From Acidobacteriota bacterium (lineage in GTDB: Bacteria; Acidobacteriota; Blastocatellia; Pyrinomonadales; Pyrinomonadaceae), in the NCBI GenBank assembly GCA_016703965.1, contig JADJBB010000021.1:2097344-2161343 (forward strand): a stretch of 64,000 bases of DNA, given 5' to 3'. A program made the translations under genes and the position numbers. Below are positions 1 to 8,177 of this stretch, in pieces. The notes beneath the pieces were generated by a model. It was not told the origin of the DNA, ran no database searches, and saw only the letters and a program-made list of their open reading frames with translations. Every line of letters starts with the position of its first letter. The stretch's first letter is position 1.

Positions 1-551
1 ATATTACCGGTGTTCTGGGTATCGTCCGCACATATGCAACGCGCGTCGGAGAAGGGCCGTTCCCGACGGAGATGATCGATTCGGAAGAAGATATGGCGAA
101 TCTGATTCGTCAGCGCGGCAACGAATACGGCTCGGTCACGAAACGGCCGCGTCGGTGCGGTTGGTTCGATGCGGTCGCGACACGTTATGCGGCTGAGCTG
201 AACGGGTTCGATTCTGTTGCTCTCACCAAACTCGACGTTCTCGACGCTCTCGAAGAGATCAAGGTATGCGTCGGGTACGAGATCGACGGGCGACGCGTTG
301 ATACATTTCCGGCAGTTTCCAGTGAGTTAACAAAGATCAAACCGATCTACGAGACGCTGTCAGGCTGGATGTCCGATACGGTTGGAACGACAGATTTCGA
401 CAAGCTGCCGGAAAAGGCGCAAGCGTATGTCCGTTTTCTATCCGATCAGATCGGCGTTGAGATCGGGCTCATATCGACCGGACCGGAACGCGATCAGACG
501 ATCATTCTCAAAGAGTCTGTCATGGAAGGCTGGTTCGAAGCCAAAGCTTAG
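1..551 (+). CDS. purA: Adenylosuccinate synthetase, C-terminal part
   Basis: The gene enters from the left edge, reading in the frame that starts at base 3, and ends with TAG at 551. PurA joins IMP and aspartate using GTP in AMP synthesis. The visible part carries the family's late blocks: TRVGEGPFPTE near the left edge, then KRPRRCGWFD and ALTKLDVLD, which in known PurA proteins contribute to the IMP and GTP sites. About 180 residues are present of a usual 420-430, so more than half lies outside the window. A GNAT gene follows on the same strand after a 9-base gap. It is a normal chromosomal housekeeping gene and marks the left side as host DNA. Confidence 0.95.
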   Translation, partial: ITGVLGIVRTYATRVGEGPFPTEMIDSEEDMANLIRQRGNEYGSVTKRPRRCGWFDAVATRYAAELNGFDSVALTKLDVLDALEEIKVCVGYEIDGRRVDTFPAVSSELTKIKPIYETLSGWMSDTVGTTDFDKLPEKAQAYVRFLSDQIGVEIGLISTGPERDQTIILKESVMEGWFEAKA

Positions 552-560
552 AGCGAAACT

Positions 561-1043
561 ATGAGATCTGCGACAGTCGAGATCGTTGAATTTAACGATG
601 AATGGGCCGAAGATTTCGCCGCATTGAACTACGAATGGATCGAAAAGTTTTTCGCCGTCGAGAAGCATGATCGCGACATTCTCGATAACCCGCGTGAGGC
701 CGTGATCGCACCCGGCGGTCAGATATTCATGGCGATCGTATCTGGCCTCGCGGCGGGCACGGTTGCACTAATTCCCTCGGAAGACGGAGTTCTGGAACTA
801 ACTAAAATGGCGGTTGCTACTGAGTTTCAGGGTATGGGAATCGCAAACCACCTTATGCAGAGGTCCATCGAGCACGCGAAGGCGTCCGGAACGCCACTAA
901 TTTTTCTCGAATCGCACCGCTCACTCCAACCAGCCCTCGCTTTGTATCGCAAATTTGGCTTTGTGGAGGTTCCAACGGACCCAAATTCGGAATACGCCCG
1001 CGCAGACATTCGCATGGAGCTTTCACTCGATCAACATCAATAA
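561..1043 (+). CDS. GNAT-family N-acetyltransferase
   Basis: A 160-residue protein with the acetyl-CoA-binding motif of GNAT enzymes: the strand LTKMAVATEFQGMGIA followed by a helix, where QGMGIA is the pyrophosphate-binding Q/RxxGxG/A signature. A late ALYRKFGFVEV block, typical of the last strand and helix, follows. It should transfer an acetyl group to an amine; the substrate cannot be read from sequence. It lies 9 bases after purA and may be co-transcribed with it. The start ATG is the first in frame. The length is normal for a single-domain GNAT. Confidence 0.88.
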   Translation: MRSATVEIVEFNDEWAEDFAALNYEWIEKFFAVEKHDRDILDNPREAVIAPGGQIFMAIVSGLAAGTVALIPSEDGVLELTKMAVATEFQGMGIANHLMQRSIEHAKASGTPLIFLESHRSLQPALALYRKFGFVEVPTDPNSEYARADIRMELSLDQHQ

Positions 1044-1114
1044 TCCTAAAGCGTACGATATTGTGCATTTGGCACTTTGCAAAATGCATTCATCGTTGTA
1101 TTATTCTCGTTTGT

Positions 1115-1190
1115 GGTCCGATAGCTCAGTCGGTAGAGCAAGTGGCTTTTAACCACTGGGTCGCAGGTTCGAGTCCTGCTCGGATCACCA
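1115..1190 (+). tRNA. tRNA-Lys (anticodon TTT)
   Basis: A full 76-base cloverleaf with encoded CCA. The 7-bp acceptor stem pairs GGTCCGA with TCGGATC (one G-T pair). The anticodon stem AGTGG/CCACT closes a 7-base loop with TTT at positions 34-36. The T-arm carries GGTTCGAGTCC. A hairpin terminator follows 16 bases downstream. No phage boundary lies next to it, so it is not the attachment site of the nearby prophage. Confidence 0.96.
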
Positions 1191-1205
1191 ATTATTGCAA
1201 CAGTT

Positions 1206-1231
1206 AAGGCGTCCAACACGGACGCCTTTTT
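1206..1231 (+). terminator. Rho-independent terminator after tRNA-Lys
   Basis: A perfect 9-bp stem AAGGCGTCC/GGACGCCTT with a 5-base loop runs into a T tract. A stem with the same core appears in the prophage at 18296-18323. Confidence 0.9.
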
Positions 1232-1274
1232 CGTTATTTATCTATTTTAGTATCTATTTGATCTTCTAAACCTT

Positions 1275-1556
1275 TCACTTTTTTCTTAGCGATTTTCTGG
1301 GCCTTAGTCCTTGTAGGGCGTTTAATTCGAAATATATCAGTCTAGATCCGTCCTTCTGCAGTGGGGACACCTCGCCATGGACGACTCTGTGACGAGCTGT
1401 ATCATCCGTAATCCCAACCGCGCCACATGCGTCTTTTTGCTTAATCGCAATTACTGCTTTGAGAGGGCCAATTTGAGCTTCGATCTCTTCATTAATGACT
1501 TCACGAAGCAAGGTGGCAAATTCGATTTTTGATATGACAACAAACTCACTTTCCAT
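1275..1556 (-). CDS. Small DNA-binding-like protein of unknown function
   Basis: About 93 residues from the ATG at 1556; an upstream in-frame ATG at 1586 would add ten. The N-terminal part is acidic and helical. The middle (GAVGITDDTARHRVVHGEVSP) looks like the helix-turn-helix and wing of excisionase-type proteins, and the C-terminus is basic. This fold assignment is an inference from pattern only. The ribosome-binding site is weak with either start. It stands alone, convergent with the tRNA unit and about 130 bases from the end of the CHAT gene. Confidence 0.5.
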   Translation of the reverse strand: MESEFVVISKIEFATLLREVINEEIEAQIGPLKAVIAIKQKDACGAVGITDDTARHRVVHGEVSPLQKDGSRLIYFELNALQGLRPRKSLRKK

Positions 1557-1688
1557 AATGCACCATAGTTGCTGCATACATTGCAAGATTTATTCCTCAC
1601 TTAAAGAGTAGAATATGGCGAGTTTTGGCGCGAAATTGATCCAGATTGGAGCGCCTGCACGACAGTCTGATTCAAAAAGAAGCCAAAT

Positions 1689-4246
1689 CTAGCGAAAATC
1701 CCCGAGAATATTAAAGGCTGCCCAAAAGTATGGCTCATGAAACCCATGTTGCTTGTTTTGGATTAATGAAATCGCTGCTTTCTGTAAAGCGATCGAAGTG
1801 GAGTGTCCTTTGAGGTACTCAGCATAAAACGCAGTAGCAAATAATTGCGTTGACTTGTCATTTACCCCCCACTGAGATGAGATCACCGATGTGCTCCCTG
1901 AACCCAGCATTGCCCACGGAATACTGACCAGCCCTTCGCCGCTTTGCACTTTGCTCGTGTCGCAAGATGCGAGGAATGCTAAGTTGTTTGGCTTAAGGCG
2001 GGTCGATAGGAGATCGTTGACCGTCAATTCGCCAGAGTCCCCGGCATATTGCTGAAAGGCAAGAAATGAAGATAAGGAATTTTCGCTATCTAGTTGAGCA
2101 TGCATGGAAAAATGAAGGATGTCAGTTTCCGCAGCAGATTTTAGGAAATCTGATTTCGAGGCATGGAGCTGAGGCAAGATTCCGAATAGCTTTCCAATAT
2201 TTATCGCCTCGCTATTTACATAGGCTAGTTTCTGTCGGTTGAACGTATCGTTCGCAAAGATCTGAATAGTTTGTCTGCGGGGCGGCTGGGATGAAAGCTG
2301 TTGCTTCAGCAAGTAAACCGACGGTGAATAAGAGACGGAATTGGTTTCGATTAAGTACTTATTACCGTCTGGGCTCAGGGCATGGAAAGGTATTCTCCAT
2401 AAAAGCTTGTCAGGAACAACTACAAGGTGACGGGATTTTAGGTCTAATGGTTTAAACAGTAAATCGTAGAGTCTCTTAGCGTCGCTCTTGAAGAATATTC
2501 GATCCTTTATTTTAATTAGGGTCTCTGACGCGAGTTTAGAGATATCTCCTTCTGTGATGTCAAGTTCCAAGGAACGCAACGGTTTTTTAGATTCCAGTAC
2601 GAACGCAAGGAGTTTGCCTGACGACGTGAATTCATAGGAAACTACTGTCACGTCCTCGGGAATTTTCAAGCCCTGTGTCGAGAGATCCGGAATTTCCTTG
2701 CTCGCTGTTTGTTTATCTCTCACGATGCCGTTTTCCAACTCTATTAGGGCCGCCTCATCTTCTTTTCCTTCAATGTAGTTGCGAGAAGTCGCGAGAAGTC
2801 TGTTTCGGATCGATTCGGATAGATCAGGACGTGGCTTCAGGACGGACCGTTCGATTCTGTCCCCTAAGCAGATTTGCTTTAAGTAGCTCAGAATATTCAA
2901 AGGCTTTCGTGGGATTGCCAGCAACCTCAATCTCGCTGAGTAGCCTATAGACGGAATGGTGAACCTCCATCATCGCAATCGAAAGATCGACGGTAGGTGA
3001 GTTTCGAAAAGGCTCAAACAAGGAGAGCGATTTTGCCGCATATTCCCTCGCAGATCGCTCGTCGCCTAGCCGCCATGAACCCAATGCGAGTTTGAAATAG
3101 ATCCGGGGAAGGTCGTCTTGAAAATTTTCATTTTCCGTCAATTTACGTAGATGATGAGCATTCGTGATAAGTTCTTTCCAGTTCTGATCTCGCTCGGCAA
3201 TCGTGCTTCTCCAATAGGGAACAATGAAATCGGAAGTGCCTTTCTCGTTTGCCAGCCTTGAAAAATACTCCTCTGAGACTAATGGGTTTCCCTTGAAGTT
3301 CTCGACCAAGGCCCGCCCTAGAAGACGCTCAAAACTAAACTGCTTTTGTTTATCGATTGATTCCAATCCTGCCAGGTAGTTTTTAGCGGCTTCAATATCA
3401 TTCTCATATAACGATCGCAGCAAGAGGCTTGAAAGGAACTGTCCGGCGTGATAGTCCACTCTAGCTCGAGTCGAAAGGGCCAGGCCCTTGAGATACAGGT
3501 CCCTCGATCGTTGTGGCTGACCGGTGACATCGAGCAGGTTCGCTAATTCAAGATGAGCGATTCTGTTGCGATGTTCGAATTCTCCCATTGAAGATTTCGC
3601 AACTAATTGTTCCGCATAAATAAGAGCGTTGGCATAGTAGAATTTCGCACTCCAAGCTAGGCTCAGAAATCGTAGTGCGTCATAGTAAATCGAAATGTGG
3701 CCGTTCGCCAGAGCCTCTTTCTCAGCTTTTTCCAACCATATGATCGCTGCAAAATCATGACCCGCTGAATATAGGGTCCGACCGACCTCCAACTGGTAAG
3801 CTGCGAGCGATGCTGAGTCATTTGTCGACATTGAGTTCGCTAGTCGCAGGTTTTCAAGCCGCTCCAAAATCACGCTTTGAACGAAAAACTGCTGCCTTAC
3901 ATAGGTAAAGAGATACGACAGAGTCGGGAAAGCGAATTCGTAGTTTGGGATCGGAAATGAATGGATCAACAACCTGAGCAGCTTCATCATATCGACCCAG
4001 TTGGATGAAAGTCCGACAAGTTCGAAAGGCTATATGAGATGCTTCTGACAATCGTCCGGATTGTGAGAGTCGCGAGATTTGAGCAGGGGCGAGTTTGGCT
4101 ACTTCTTCAAAGTATCCCTTTGAATATAGCTTAGAAATGTTCTGTGAACCGGGTTGGCTCAAAGATTTTTCCGACATGAGGGCTAATGCGAAAATGACCA
4201 GAATTGATCTTGTCGCACAAGCCCACATGTTCGGTTTGTTTCTCAT
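1689..4246 (-). CDS. Secreted TPR-CHAT protease, broken by two one-base insertions
   Basis: Three overlapping open frames make one 851-residue gene once a single base is removed at the A run 3866-3869 and at the C run 2861-2864 (plus-strand bases). The start at 4246 follows an AGGAG site and opens with a signal-peptide-like segment ending near SLSQ. TPR-type helical repeats fill the middle. The last 200 residues are a CHAT (caspase-like) peptidase domain with the catalytic His in FSMHA and Cys in ASCDTS, then GEGLVSIPWAML and VSSQW, as in the family. CHAT proteins are separase/caspase-fold peptidases, and the TPR part normally recognises partners. It is the last gene of the sigma-factor operon described at 47376-48071, 11 bases after the small Cys-rich protein. 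Either a decayed gene or two sequencing errors; the codons on both sides of each break remain family-like, which favours error. Confidence 0.85.
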
Positions 4247-4257
4247 CAAAGTTACTC

Positions 4258-4497
4258 CTAGTCCGGTGTAGGACGACAATCACCATTGCCATTATCACCG
4301 CCCTCATTGTTCGGCCTACAAGTCGTACACTGTCGCAGGGGACATTGATCATTGCCGCCCGCGAGCGATAGCAACGCGGTCAACGCATAGGTGACGATGC
4401 CACTGGTTGCTGGCAACACCCCGCCAGTTGCGAAAATATTGCCCGCTAACACGGTTGTCAAGGCCATCCCCAAGAGAAGAGTTTTGATTCGTTTCAT
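4258..4497 (-). CDS. Small secreted Cys-rich protein upstream of CHAT protease
   Basis: A 79-residue protein starting at 4497 behind a GGAGG site. It opens with a classical signal or membrane segment (MKRIKTLLLGMALTTVLAG), has a second hydrophobic stretch (VTYALTALLSLAGG), and ends with a soluble tail holding four Cys (CPLRQCTTC, then GDC) rich in Gly, Asn and Asp. The frame is open further upstream to 4803, but that part is a shadow of the S9 peptidase tail. It begins one base after the S9 stop codon and ends 11 bases before the CHAT start, so it is tightly coupled to both. Its size, export signal and place next to a CHAT protease suggest a substrate or effector of that protease; this is inference. 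Confidence 0.72.
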   Translation of the reverse strand: MKRIKTLLLGMALTTVLAGNIFATGGVLPATSGIVTYALTALLSLAGGNDQCPLRQCTTCRPNNEGGDNGNGDCRPTPD

Positions 4498-4498
4498 T

Positions 4499-4661
4499 TC
4501 ATTTCCTCCGTATGTGAGTCTTAATAAATTCATACATCGCCGCCGTGACGAAGCGTCCTCCGACGCCATGTCCCGCCTCGTTGGCATATATGAACCAAAC
4601 ATTGGCTCCCGCGTCTCGCAGTTGAGATTTGAGGCCGAGAACGTCCCCTTCCGGGACTCTT
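4499..4661 (-). pseudogene. C-terminal remnant of S9 peptidase cut by the prophage
   Basis: This stretch, with stop TGA at 4499-4501, reads as the last part of a prolyl-oligopeptidase-type serine peptidase. It begins with RVPEGD (the segment just after the catalytic Asp), continues through VWFIYANEAGHG with the catalytic His in GHG, and ends FIKTHIRRK. The matching N-terminal part lies 40 kb away at 44696-46461. Joined with a 3-base overlap (CTT) the two give exactly 642 codons. The Asp-to-His distance in the joined protein is 32 residues, as in normal S9 peptidases. The frame is hidden because no start codon remains. Confidence 0.9.
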
Positions 4662-4703
4662 TGAGAGGGGAGAAGATATTGAGGGGTAGTGAAACACGAT
4701 ATT
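4662..4703 (+). repeat. Left prophage end with transposase-site repeats L1 and L2
   Basis: Read inward, the end starts TGAGAGGGGAGAAGATATT (L1). A second copy, AAACACGATATT (L2), follows so that the two GATATT cores (4675 and 4698) are 23 bases apart. The right end has the same layout with the same 23-base step. L1 and the outer right repeat agree at 13 of 19 positions, including TG, GAG and GATATT. These are the expected transposase-binding sites. Confidence 0.82.
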
Positions 4704-4746
4704 CTCCGGAATCGGGGGAAATTGAGTCGCTCGATCGGTTGTAATG

Positions 4747-4764
4747 TTTTGATAGGGTCAAAAC
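4747..4764. promoter_or_regulatory. Near-palindrome TTTTGAT-N4-TCAAAA near left end
   Basis: TTTTGATAGGGTCAAAAC lies about 85 bases inside the left prophage end. A closely matching palindrome lies about 55 bases inside the right end (44624-44640). The mirrored placement suggests a protein site used in transposition or end synapsis. Confidence 0.5.
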
Positions 4765-4856
4765 TGAATTCTGGCGAATATCGCGATCAATCTTCCAATT
4801 CATTCATCTCTAATTAGGGCTCCATCAATATATATATATATCAAAACCGGCGCAAC

Positions 4857-4885
4857 TTGACTTCATCCGGAGCCAGGCATAATAT
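4857..4885 (+). promoter_or_regulatory. Strong sigma70-type promoter for the cargo gene
   Basis: TTGACT and TAATAT are separated by exactly 17 bases. An AT-rich (TA)n tract at 4830-4841 lies just upstream and could act as an UP element. The cargo gene start follows 43 bases later. Confidence 0.75.
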
Positions 4886-4928
4886 CGCGACAGTCTCAAA
4901 AAACCCATAATTCAGGAGTTCTCACAAA

Positions 4929-5444
4929 ATGAAACGAATACTTACATCTCTCATCCTAATTTCGCTGTTCGCGACGTCCAGCGTATTTGCCGGCATCGAC
5001 AGCAAAGGAGCTGCTTATCAGGGCGGCACTACGAAAGATAAAGACTTTCCGGGCATGAAAAAGCCGGCAGAAGGCAAACTCGATCTCGACAACACGAAGG
5101 AGCTGGTGTTTAGCTATAAGTTGAATAAAGTAGAAAAGACCTACTCAATTCCATACGATCAGATGATCGATCTGGAGTACGGACAGAAAGCCGGACGTCG
5201 CGTTGGGGCTGCCATCGGGTCGGCCATCTTGCTGGGGCCGATCGGGCTGTTTTTGCTCTTTTCAAAGAAGCGTAAACACTTCGTAACAATCGGTTACAAA
5301 GGGACCGATGGAAAGGAGGAAGTCGCCATCTTCGAACTCGGCAAAGACATCATTCGAACGAGTCTGCCAATCCTCGAAGCTCGGTCTGGTAAGAAGATCG
5401 AATATCAAGACGACGAGGCAAAGAAGTCGAGCAAGGGCGACTAA
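4929..5444 (+). CDS. Prophage cargo (moron) gene: exported protein of unknown function
   Basis: A 171-residue protein with a clear signal peptide (MKRILTSLILISLFATSSVFA). A soluble stretch follows, then a Gly-rich hydrophobic segment (VGAAIGSAILLGPIGLFLLFSKKRK) that looks like one membrane pass or a glycine-zipper hairpin. After it comes a beta-rich part (HFVTIGYKGTDGKEEVAIFELG) and a charged tail. A good GGAG site precedes the ATG. It sits between the left prophage end and the early operon, on the opposite strand, with its own promoter and terminator, so it can be expressed in the lysogen. Function not recognised; an envelope role is likely from the signal peptide. Confidence 0.78.
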   Translation: MKRILTSLILISLFATSSVFAGIDSKGAAYQGGTTKDKDFPGMKKPAEGKLDLDNTKELVFSYKLNKVEKTYSIPYDQMIDLEYGQKAGRRVGAAIGSAILLGPIGLFLLFSKKRKHFVTIGYKGTDGKEEVAIFELGKDIIRTSLPILEARSGKKIEYQDDEAKKSSKGD

Positions 5445-5460
5445 CTAAAACAACAAAAAA

Positions 5461-5478
5461 GAGCGGCGATTGCCGCTC
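5461..5478. terminator. Terminator between cargo gene and early operon
   Basis: GAGCGGC-GATT-GCCGCTC, a 7-bp GC-rich stem flanked by an A run on the left and TTT on the right. It can stop transcription from both the cargo gene and the converging early operon. Confidence 0.85.
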
Positions 5479-5502
5479 TTTCGCATTTTAAAACCCTCGA
5501 GG

Positions 5503-5715
5503 TTAAAACATGTGCTGGGCATAGAAGAAATCGTCTTGTGACGGTGTTTCGTAGGTTTCGAAGAATGCTTCACGGTCGGGTAGGATCTCTACATCGACCG
5601 GGCCTTCGTAGCCGTATAGCTGTTTGGCTGCGACCTGCATCATTTCGATCAGTGCCGCGGCGGTCTTGTCGCTAACGGCCGGGCGGCAGTGAATTCGGGC
5701 GGTGGCGGCGTTCAT
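5503..5715 (-). CDS. Hypothetical early phage protein
   Basis: 70 residues, last gene of the leftward early operon. It has an N-terminal helical part and an acidic, aromatic C-terminus. It overlaps the preceding gene by 44 bases in another frame. No family recognised. Confidence 0.5.
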   Translation of the reverse strand: MNAATARIHCRPAVSDKTAAALIEMMQVAAKQLYGYEGPVDVEILPDREAFFETYETPSQDDFFYAQHMF

Positions 5716-6046
5716 GCAATCTCCAGACCCGGACTCCGCCTTCGACCTTGCGGGACGTGAATTTCTTGTCGGGTAGTCTAAGCAAATGGTGGAATTTATC
5801 GCGTCGTGTAAAGCCCGGTACCAAAACGGAATCGTTGACCTCCATCTTCGCGATCACCTGTCTAAGGCCATCGAATGGACGAGCCGTTATTAGCGGTATA
5901 TCTTTCTCGATCTGCAGCGAGGCGAAATCAGTCTTCGGTTTCTCTTCGATTGCATTCGCGTAGCGTTCCTTCGCTTGTTTGCAGCACCCGCAGGCGACAA
6001 TCTCGCGTTGCAGTCCTTGGCAATAATCACAATACTCGTTTGTCAT
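5672..6046 (-). CDS. Cys-rich hypothetical early phage protein
   Basis: 124 residues. The N-terminus carries CDYCQG and CGCC within 23 residues, a likely zinc or metal-binding knuckle, followed by a mixed domain with a basic C-terminus. Its ATG overlaps the stop of the preceding gene (4 bases), so the two are translationally coupled. No known family recognised. Confidence 0.55.
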   Translation of the reverse strand: MTNEYCDYCQGLQREIVACGCCKQAKERYANAIEEKPKTDFASLQIEKDIPLITARPFDGLRQVIAKMEVNDSVLVPGFTRRDKFHHLLRLPDKKFTSRKVEGGVRVWRLHERRHRPNSLPPGR

Positions 6047-6726
6047 AGGGACACCTCCTGCGGTGGCTTCTCGGCGTTTTTCCTTTGGTGAAAATTCCGC
6101 AAGTTTTCGGCGGCTTTTGGATACGGAATTGGCTGCTGTTCTGGTGGAATGACAAGGCCGACTTCTTCCTCGCTTTCCTCATAAACCATGACGCGGATCT
6201 CGAAGCTCGACAGCATTCGATATTTCTCAGATCGACTGCGCAAGCGTGATCTGATCTGCTCGCATCGTTTGAGCCCTTTCAGCGTCAATCCGTAGCGTGT
6301 TGGGTAGCATCGACCGTATAGAGCCAGCAGCTCACGAGCTGCGGCGATGGTCACCTGTTCGCCGCGGTTATATAAACGACGCTGGATCGCGATCGCGTCT
6401 TTGTGATCCTGGGAGAAGCTCCGGGCCCGGACTTTAGCAGCTTCCCGCGTCTCGTCGTTTCGCCAATAGCTTTCATTTACCTCGGCGTTTTGTTTGCGCC
6501 AGTTTTGCAGGTATTTAGTCTTGTATTCGCGACGATGACCACGCTCGGCTGAGTTGTTACAGTCCTTACAACGAGGGCGAAAATAGTAGTAATTACCGCT
6601 GTCGTCGTGTCGGTGCTGGATGATCATCTCGTCACGCATCTTGTCTTTACCGCACTTATTACAGGTGCGCGAGAGCGGCAGCTGATCAAAGCGATCGGTT
6701 TTAAATTTTGAACGAAGGTTGGGCAC
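6043..6726 (-). CDS. Zinc-ribbon, HNH-like early phage protein
   Basis: 227 residues. Near the N-terminus are two Cys pairs (CNKCGKD and CKDC about 30 residues apart) around a basic, aromatic strand region (GNYYYFRPR). This is how small HNH-type or zinc-ribbon nucleic-acid-binding proteins of phages begin. The middle is basic and helical; the C-terminus is acidic and proline-rich. No complete HNH catalytic set could be placed, so nuclease activity is not claimed. It is abutted by the next gene in the early operon. Confidence 0.55.
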   Translation of the reverse strand: MPNLRSKFKTDRFDQLPLSRTCNKCGKDKMRDEMIIQHRHDDSGNYYYFRPRCKDCNNSAERGHRREYKTKYLQNWRKQNAEVNESYWRNDETREAAKVRARSFSQDHKDAIAIQRRLYNRGEQVTIAAARELLALYGRCYPTRYGLTLKGLKRCEQIRSRLRSRSEKYRMLSSFEIRVMVYEESEEEVGLVIPPEQQPIPYPKAAENLRNFHQRKNAEKPPQEVSL

Positions 6727-7056
6727 TTAAATTCCTCGCTCCTCTCGGTGGAGTAGTAGACAGTTTTCTTTGCCGCAGTATTCGCAGGGCGGGTCTGGGG
6801 TGACCTCAACTGATGGCGGTTCAAAGTACGCCGGTTCGTAGGACATGGGCATTGATTCGCATTCTCGGGTCAGCCAATTGAGCAGACGGAGTCGGGTGGG
6901 TGTTTTCCCTTTTTTCACGCACCATTCGAGCATCTTCCGGTACAACTCAGCGACCTGTAGAGGTTTGTATTCGGGTTGCTGCTGCAGCCAGATGATCCAC
7001 GTCATGTCGTCGAGATCCGGGCGAGTTTTTAGATTTTCAGGGACGCTTTTTTTCAT
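6727..7056 (-). CDS. Hypothetical early phage protein, replication-organiser-like helix domain
   Basis: 109 residues. The middle segment (LYRKMLEWCVKKGKTPTRLRLLNWLTRE) resembles the C-terminal helical domain seen in several phage replication accessory proteins. A CEYCGKENC motif near the C-terminus could bind metal. The stop abuts the start of the next gene. The role in replication is a pattern-based guess. Confidence 0.5.
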   Translation of the reverse strand: MKKSVPENLKTRPDLDDMTWIIWLQQQPEYKPLQVAELYRKMLEWCVKKGKTPTRLRLLNWLTRECESMPMSYEPAYFEPPSVEVTPDPPCEYCGKENCLLLHREERGI

Positions 7057-7067
7057 TGCCTTTAGGT

Positions 7068-7097
7068 TTCGGGAGCGGTGCTTTGACCGCTCCCGAA
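7068..7097. promoter_or_regulatory. Perfect 12-bp intergenic hairpin
   Basis: TTCGGGAGCGGT and ACCGCTCCCGAA flank a 6-base loop. It fills the only gap between the Gly-rich gene and the next early gene. It has no T tract on the transcribed strand, so it is more likely an mRNA processing or stability element than a terminator. Confidence 0.65.
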
Positions 7098-7105
7098 GTA
7101 GTGAT

Positions 7106-7345
7106 TTAGCCGGAGCCGTAGCCGTCGCCGTAGCCGTCGCCGGAGCCGTAGCCGGAGCCGTCGCCGTAGCCGTAGCCGGAGCCGTAGCCGTAGCCGTAGC
7201 CGTAGCCGGAGCCGTAGCCGTAGCCGGAGCCGTAGCCGGAGCCGGAGCCGTCGCCGTAGCCGGAGCCGGAGCCGTAGCCGGAGCCGTCGCCGTAGCCGGA
7301 GCCGGAGCCGGAGCCGTAGCCGTCGCCGTTACCTACACCGACCAT
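7106..7345 (-). CDS. Gly-Tyr/Ser/Asp repeat protein
   Basis: 79 residues made almost entirely of Gly alternating with Tyr, Ser or Asp. At DNA level it is a 6-base repeat, GGC followed by TAC, TCC or GAC, so the variable codons usually differ by one or two bases. The ATG has a GAGG-like site about 7 bases upstream, and the gene sits 12 bases after its neighbour in a tight operon. Such a chain would be disordered and could be sticky. Similar low-complexity Gly-rich genes occur near DUF6948 genes in other phages as I recall. Function unknown. The repeat can expand or contract in steps of two residues. Confidence 0.6.
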   Translation of the reverse strand: MVGVGNGDGYGSGSGSGYGDGSGYGSGSGYGDGSGSGYGSGYGYGSGYGYGYGYGSGYGYGDGSGYGSGDGYGDGYGSG

Positions 7346-7357
7346 ACAGGCACCTCG

Positions 7358-7630
7358 TCAATCGACTTTTTCGCCCTCCGGCGTCACGTCGAGGATCTCG
7401 ATCGCTTCGGTCAGCTCGACCCGGTCTACGGCTACCGGGAACTTGCAGTCTTTCGGCTGCTTCGTGCCTTCCATCGCGAGCTGCGAAAGGGACGCAGCAC
7501 CATACCAACGCCAGAGACGGCGAGCTTTGGTCAGAACGACCTCTTTGCCATCGCGGCTCTCAAGAAACCCTGCGAAAACTCCCGCAGAGTAAGTTCGACA
7601 GATAACGAATTTTTGCTGTGTATCAGCCAT
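7358..7630 (-). CDS. DUF6948-like phage protein
   Basis: 90 residues with the hallmark segment RTYSAGVFAGFLESRDGKE, then a Trp-rich stretch (RRLWRWYGAASLSQLAMEG) that I recognise from the DUF6948 family found in many phages. The family has no assigned function. The start overlaps the previous stop by one base. Confidence 0.7.
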   Translation of the reverse strand: MADTQQKFVICRTYSAGVFAGFLESRDGKEVVLTKARRLWRWYGAASLSQLAMEGTKQPKDCKFPVAVDRVELTEAIEILDVTPEGEKVD

Positions 7631-8166
7631 TATTTAGTCTCCTTATTTTTAAAATCTCGCGAATACCATCGCGAGGGCTTAGTGTTGTCGGGCAGATAAA
7701 GCGGATGCCACGGCTGTTCCCGAGTCAGCCGCAGATAGTGAGGATCGAACCGAGCGAGCATTCGACGGACGATCGAGCCGCGGCCCATAAAAGCACCGTT
7801 GCGACTCCATGCACAGACGACTAGAGAGGCGTCTTGTGCGACAGAAATAATGTGCCGATCGTTACCGAATCCGACTGGATCGGTGACCTTCATCGCGACC
7901 TTAAAGTCGGTCGCACGAAAGGCAAATAGGTTGGTTATGCATAGAGCGTCGAAGCCCCAGGAGCGGGTAAATTTGACGCATTTGCGGACGGTTGGATCGT
8001 CGGTGTTTTCATCGGCAGTCGATGGGTTTAGACAGACGAAATTCACATACCGGCGCGGTTCGGGCGACCATTGCCGCCAGAGTTCATAGCGATAGATTCG
8101 GCGCCGATCGAGAGAAGCGGAACGGGTCTCGTGTTGAAATAATGTTGGCTGGACAGTGGCTAACAT
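7630..8166 (-). CDS. DUF1643 domain protein
   Basis: 178 residues matching the DUF1643 pattern: YRYELWRQW, then FVCLNPSTADENTDDPTVRKC, then NLFAFRATD, then DPVGFGNDRHI. These blocks occur in this order in the family, which is common in phages and mobile elements. The biochemical role is not established; the NPST...DDPT block looks like an active-site region. It is co-directional with the other early genes. Confidence 0.82.
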   Translation of the reverse strand: MLATVQPTLFQHETRSASLDRRRIYRYELWRQWSPEPRRYVNFVCLNPSTADENTDDPTVRKCVKFTRSWGFDALCITNLFAFRATDFKVAMKVTDPVGFGNDRHIISVAQDASLVVCAWSRNGAFMGRGSIVRRMLARFDPHYLRLTREQPWHPLYLPDNTKPSRWYSRDFKNKETK

Positions 8167-8177
8167 TCATGGTCTCC

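Noticed and set aside
1115..1190. tRNA-Lys as an integration site
   Set aside because: The prophage ends lie 3.5 kb away inside a protein gene, and the element uses a transposase, not a tyrosine integrase.
4258..4803. A 181-residue gene starting at 4803
   Set aside because: The first 100 codons run across the prophage end and out of frame over the S9 remnant. The strong GGAGG site places the real start at 4497.
6845..7699. 284-codon plus-strand frame rich in Ala, Val and Gly
   Set aside because: It is the mirror reading of the hexanucleotide repeat and of the DUF6948-like gene. The minus-strand genes have ribosome sites and family matches.
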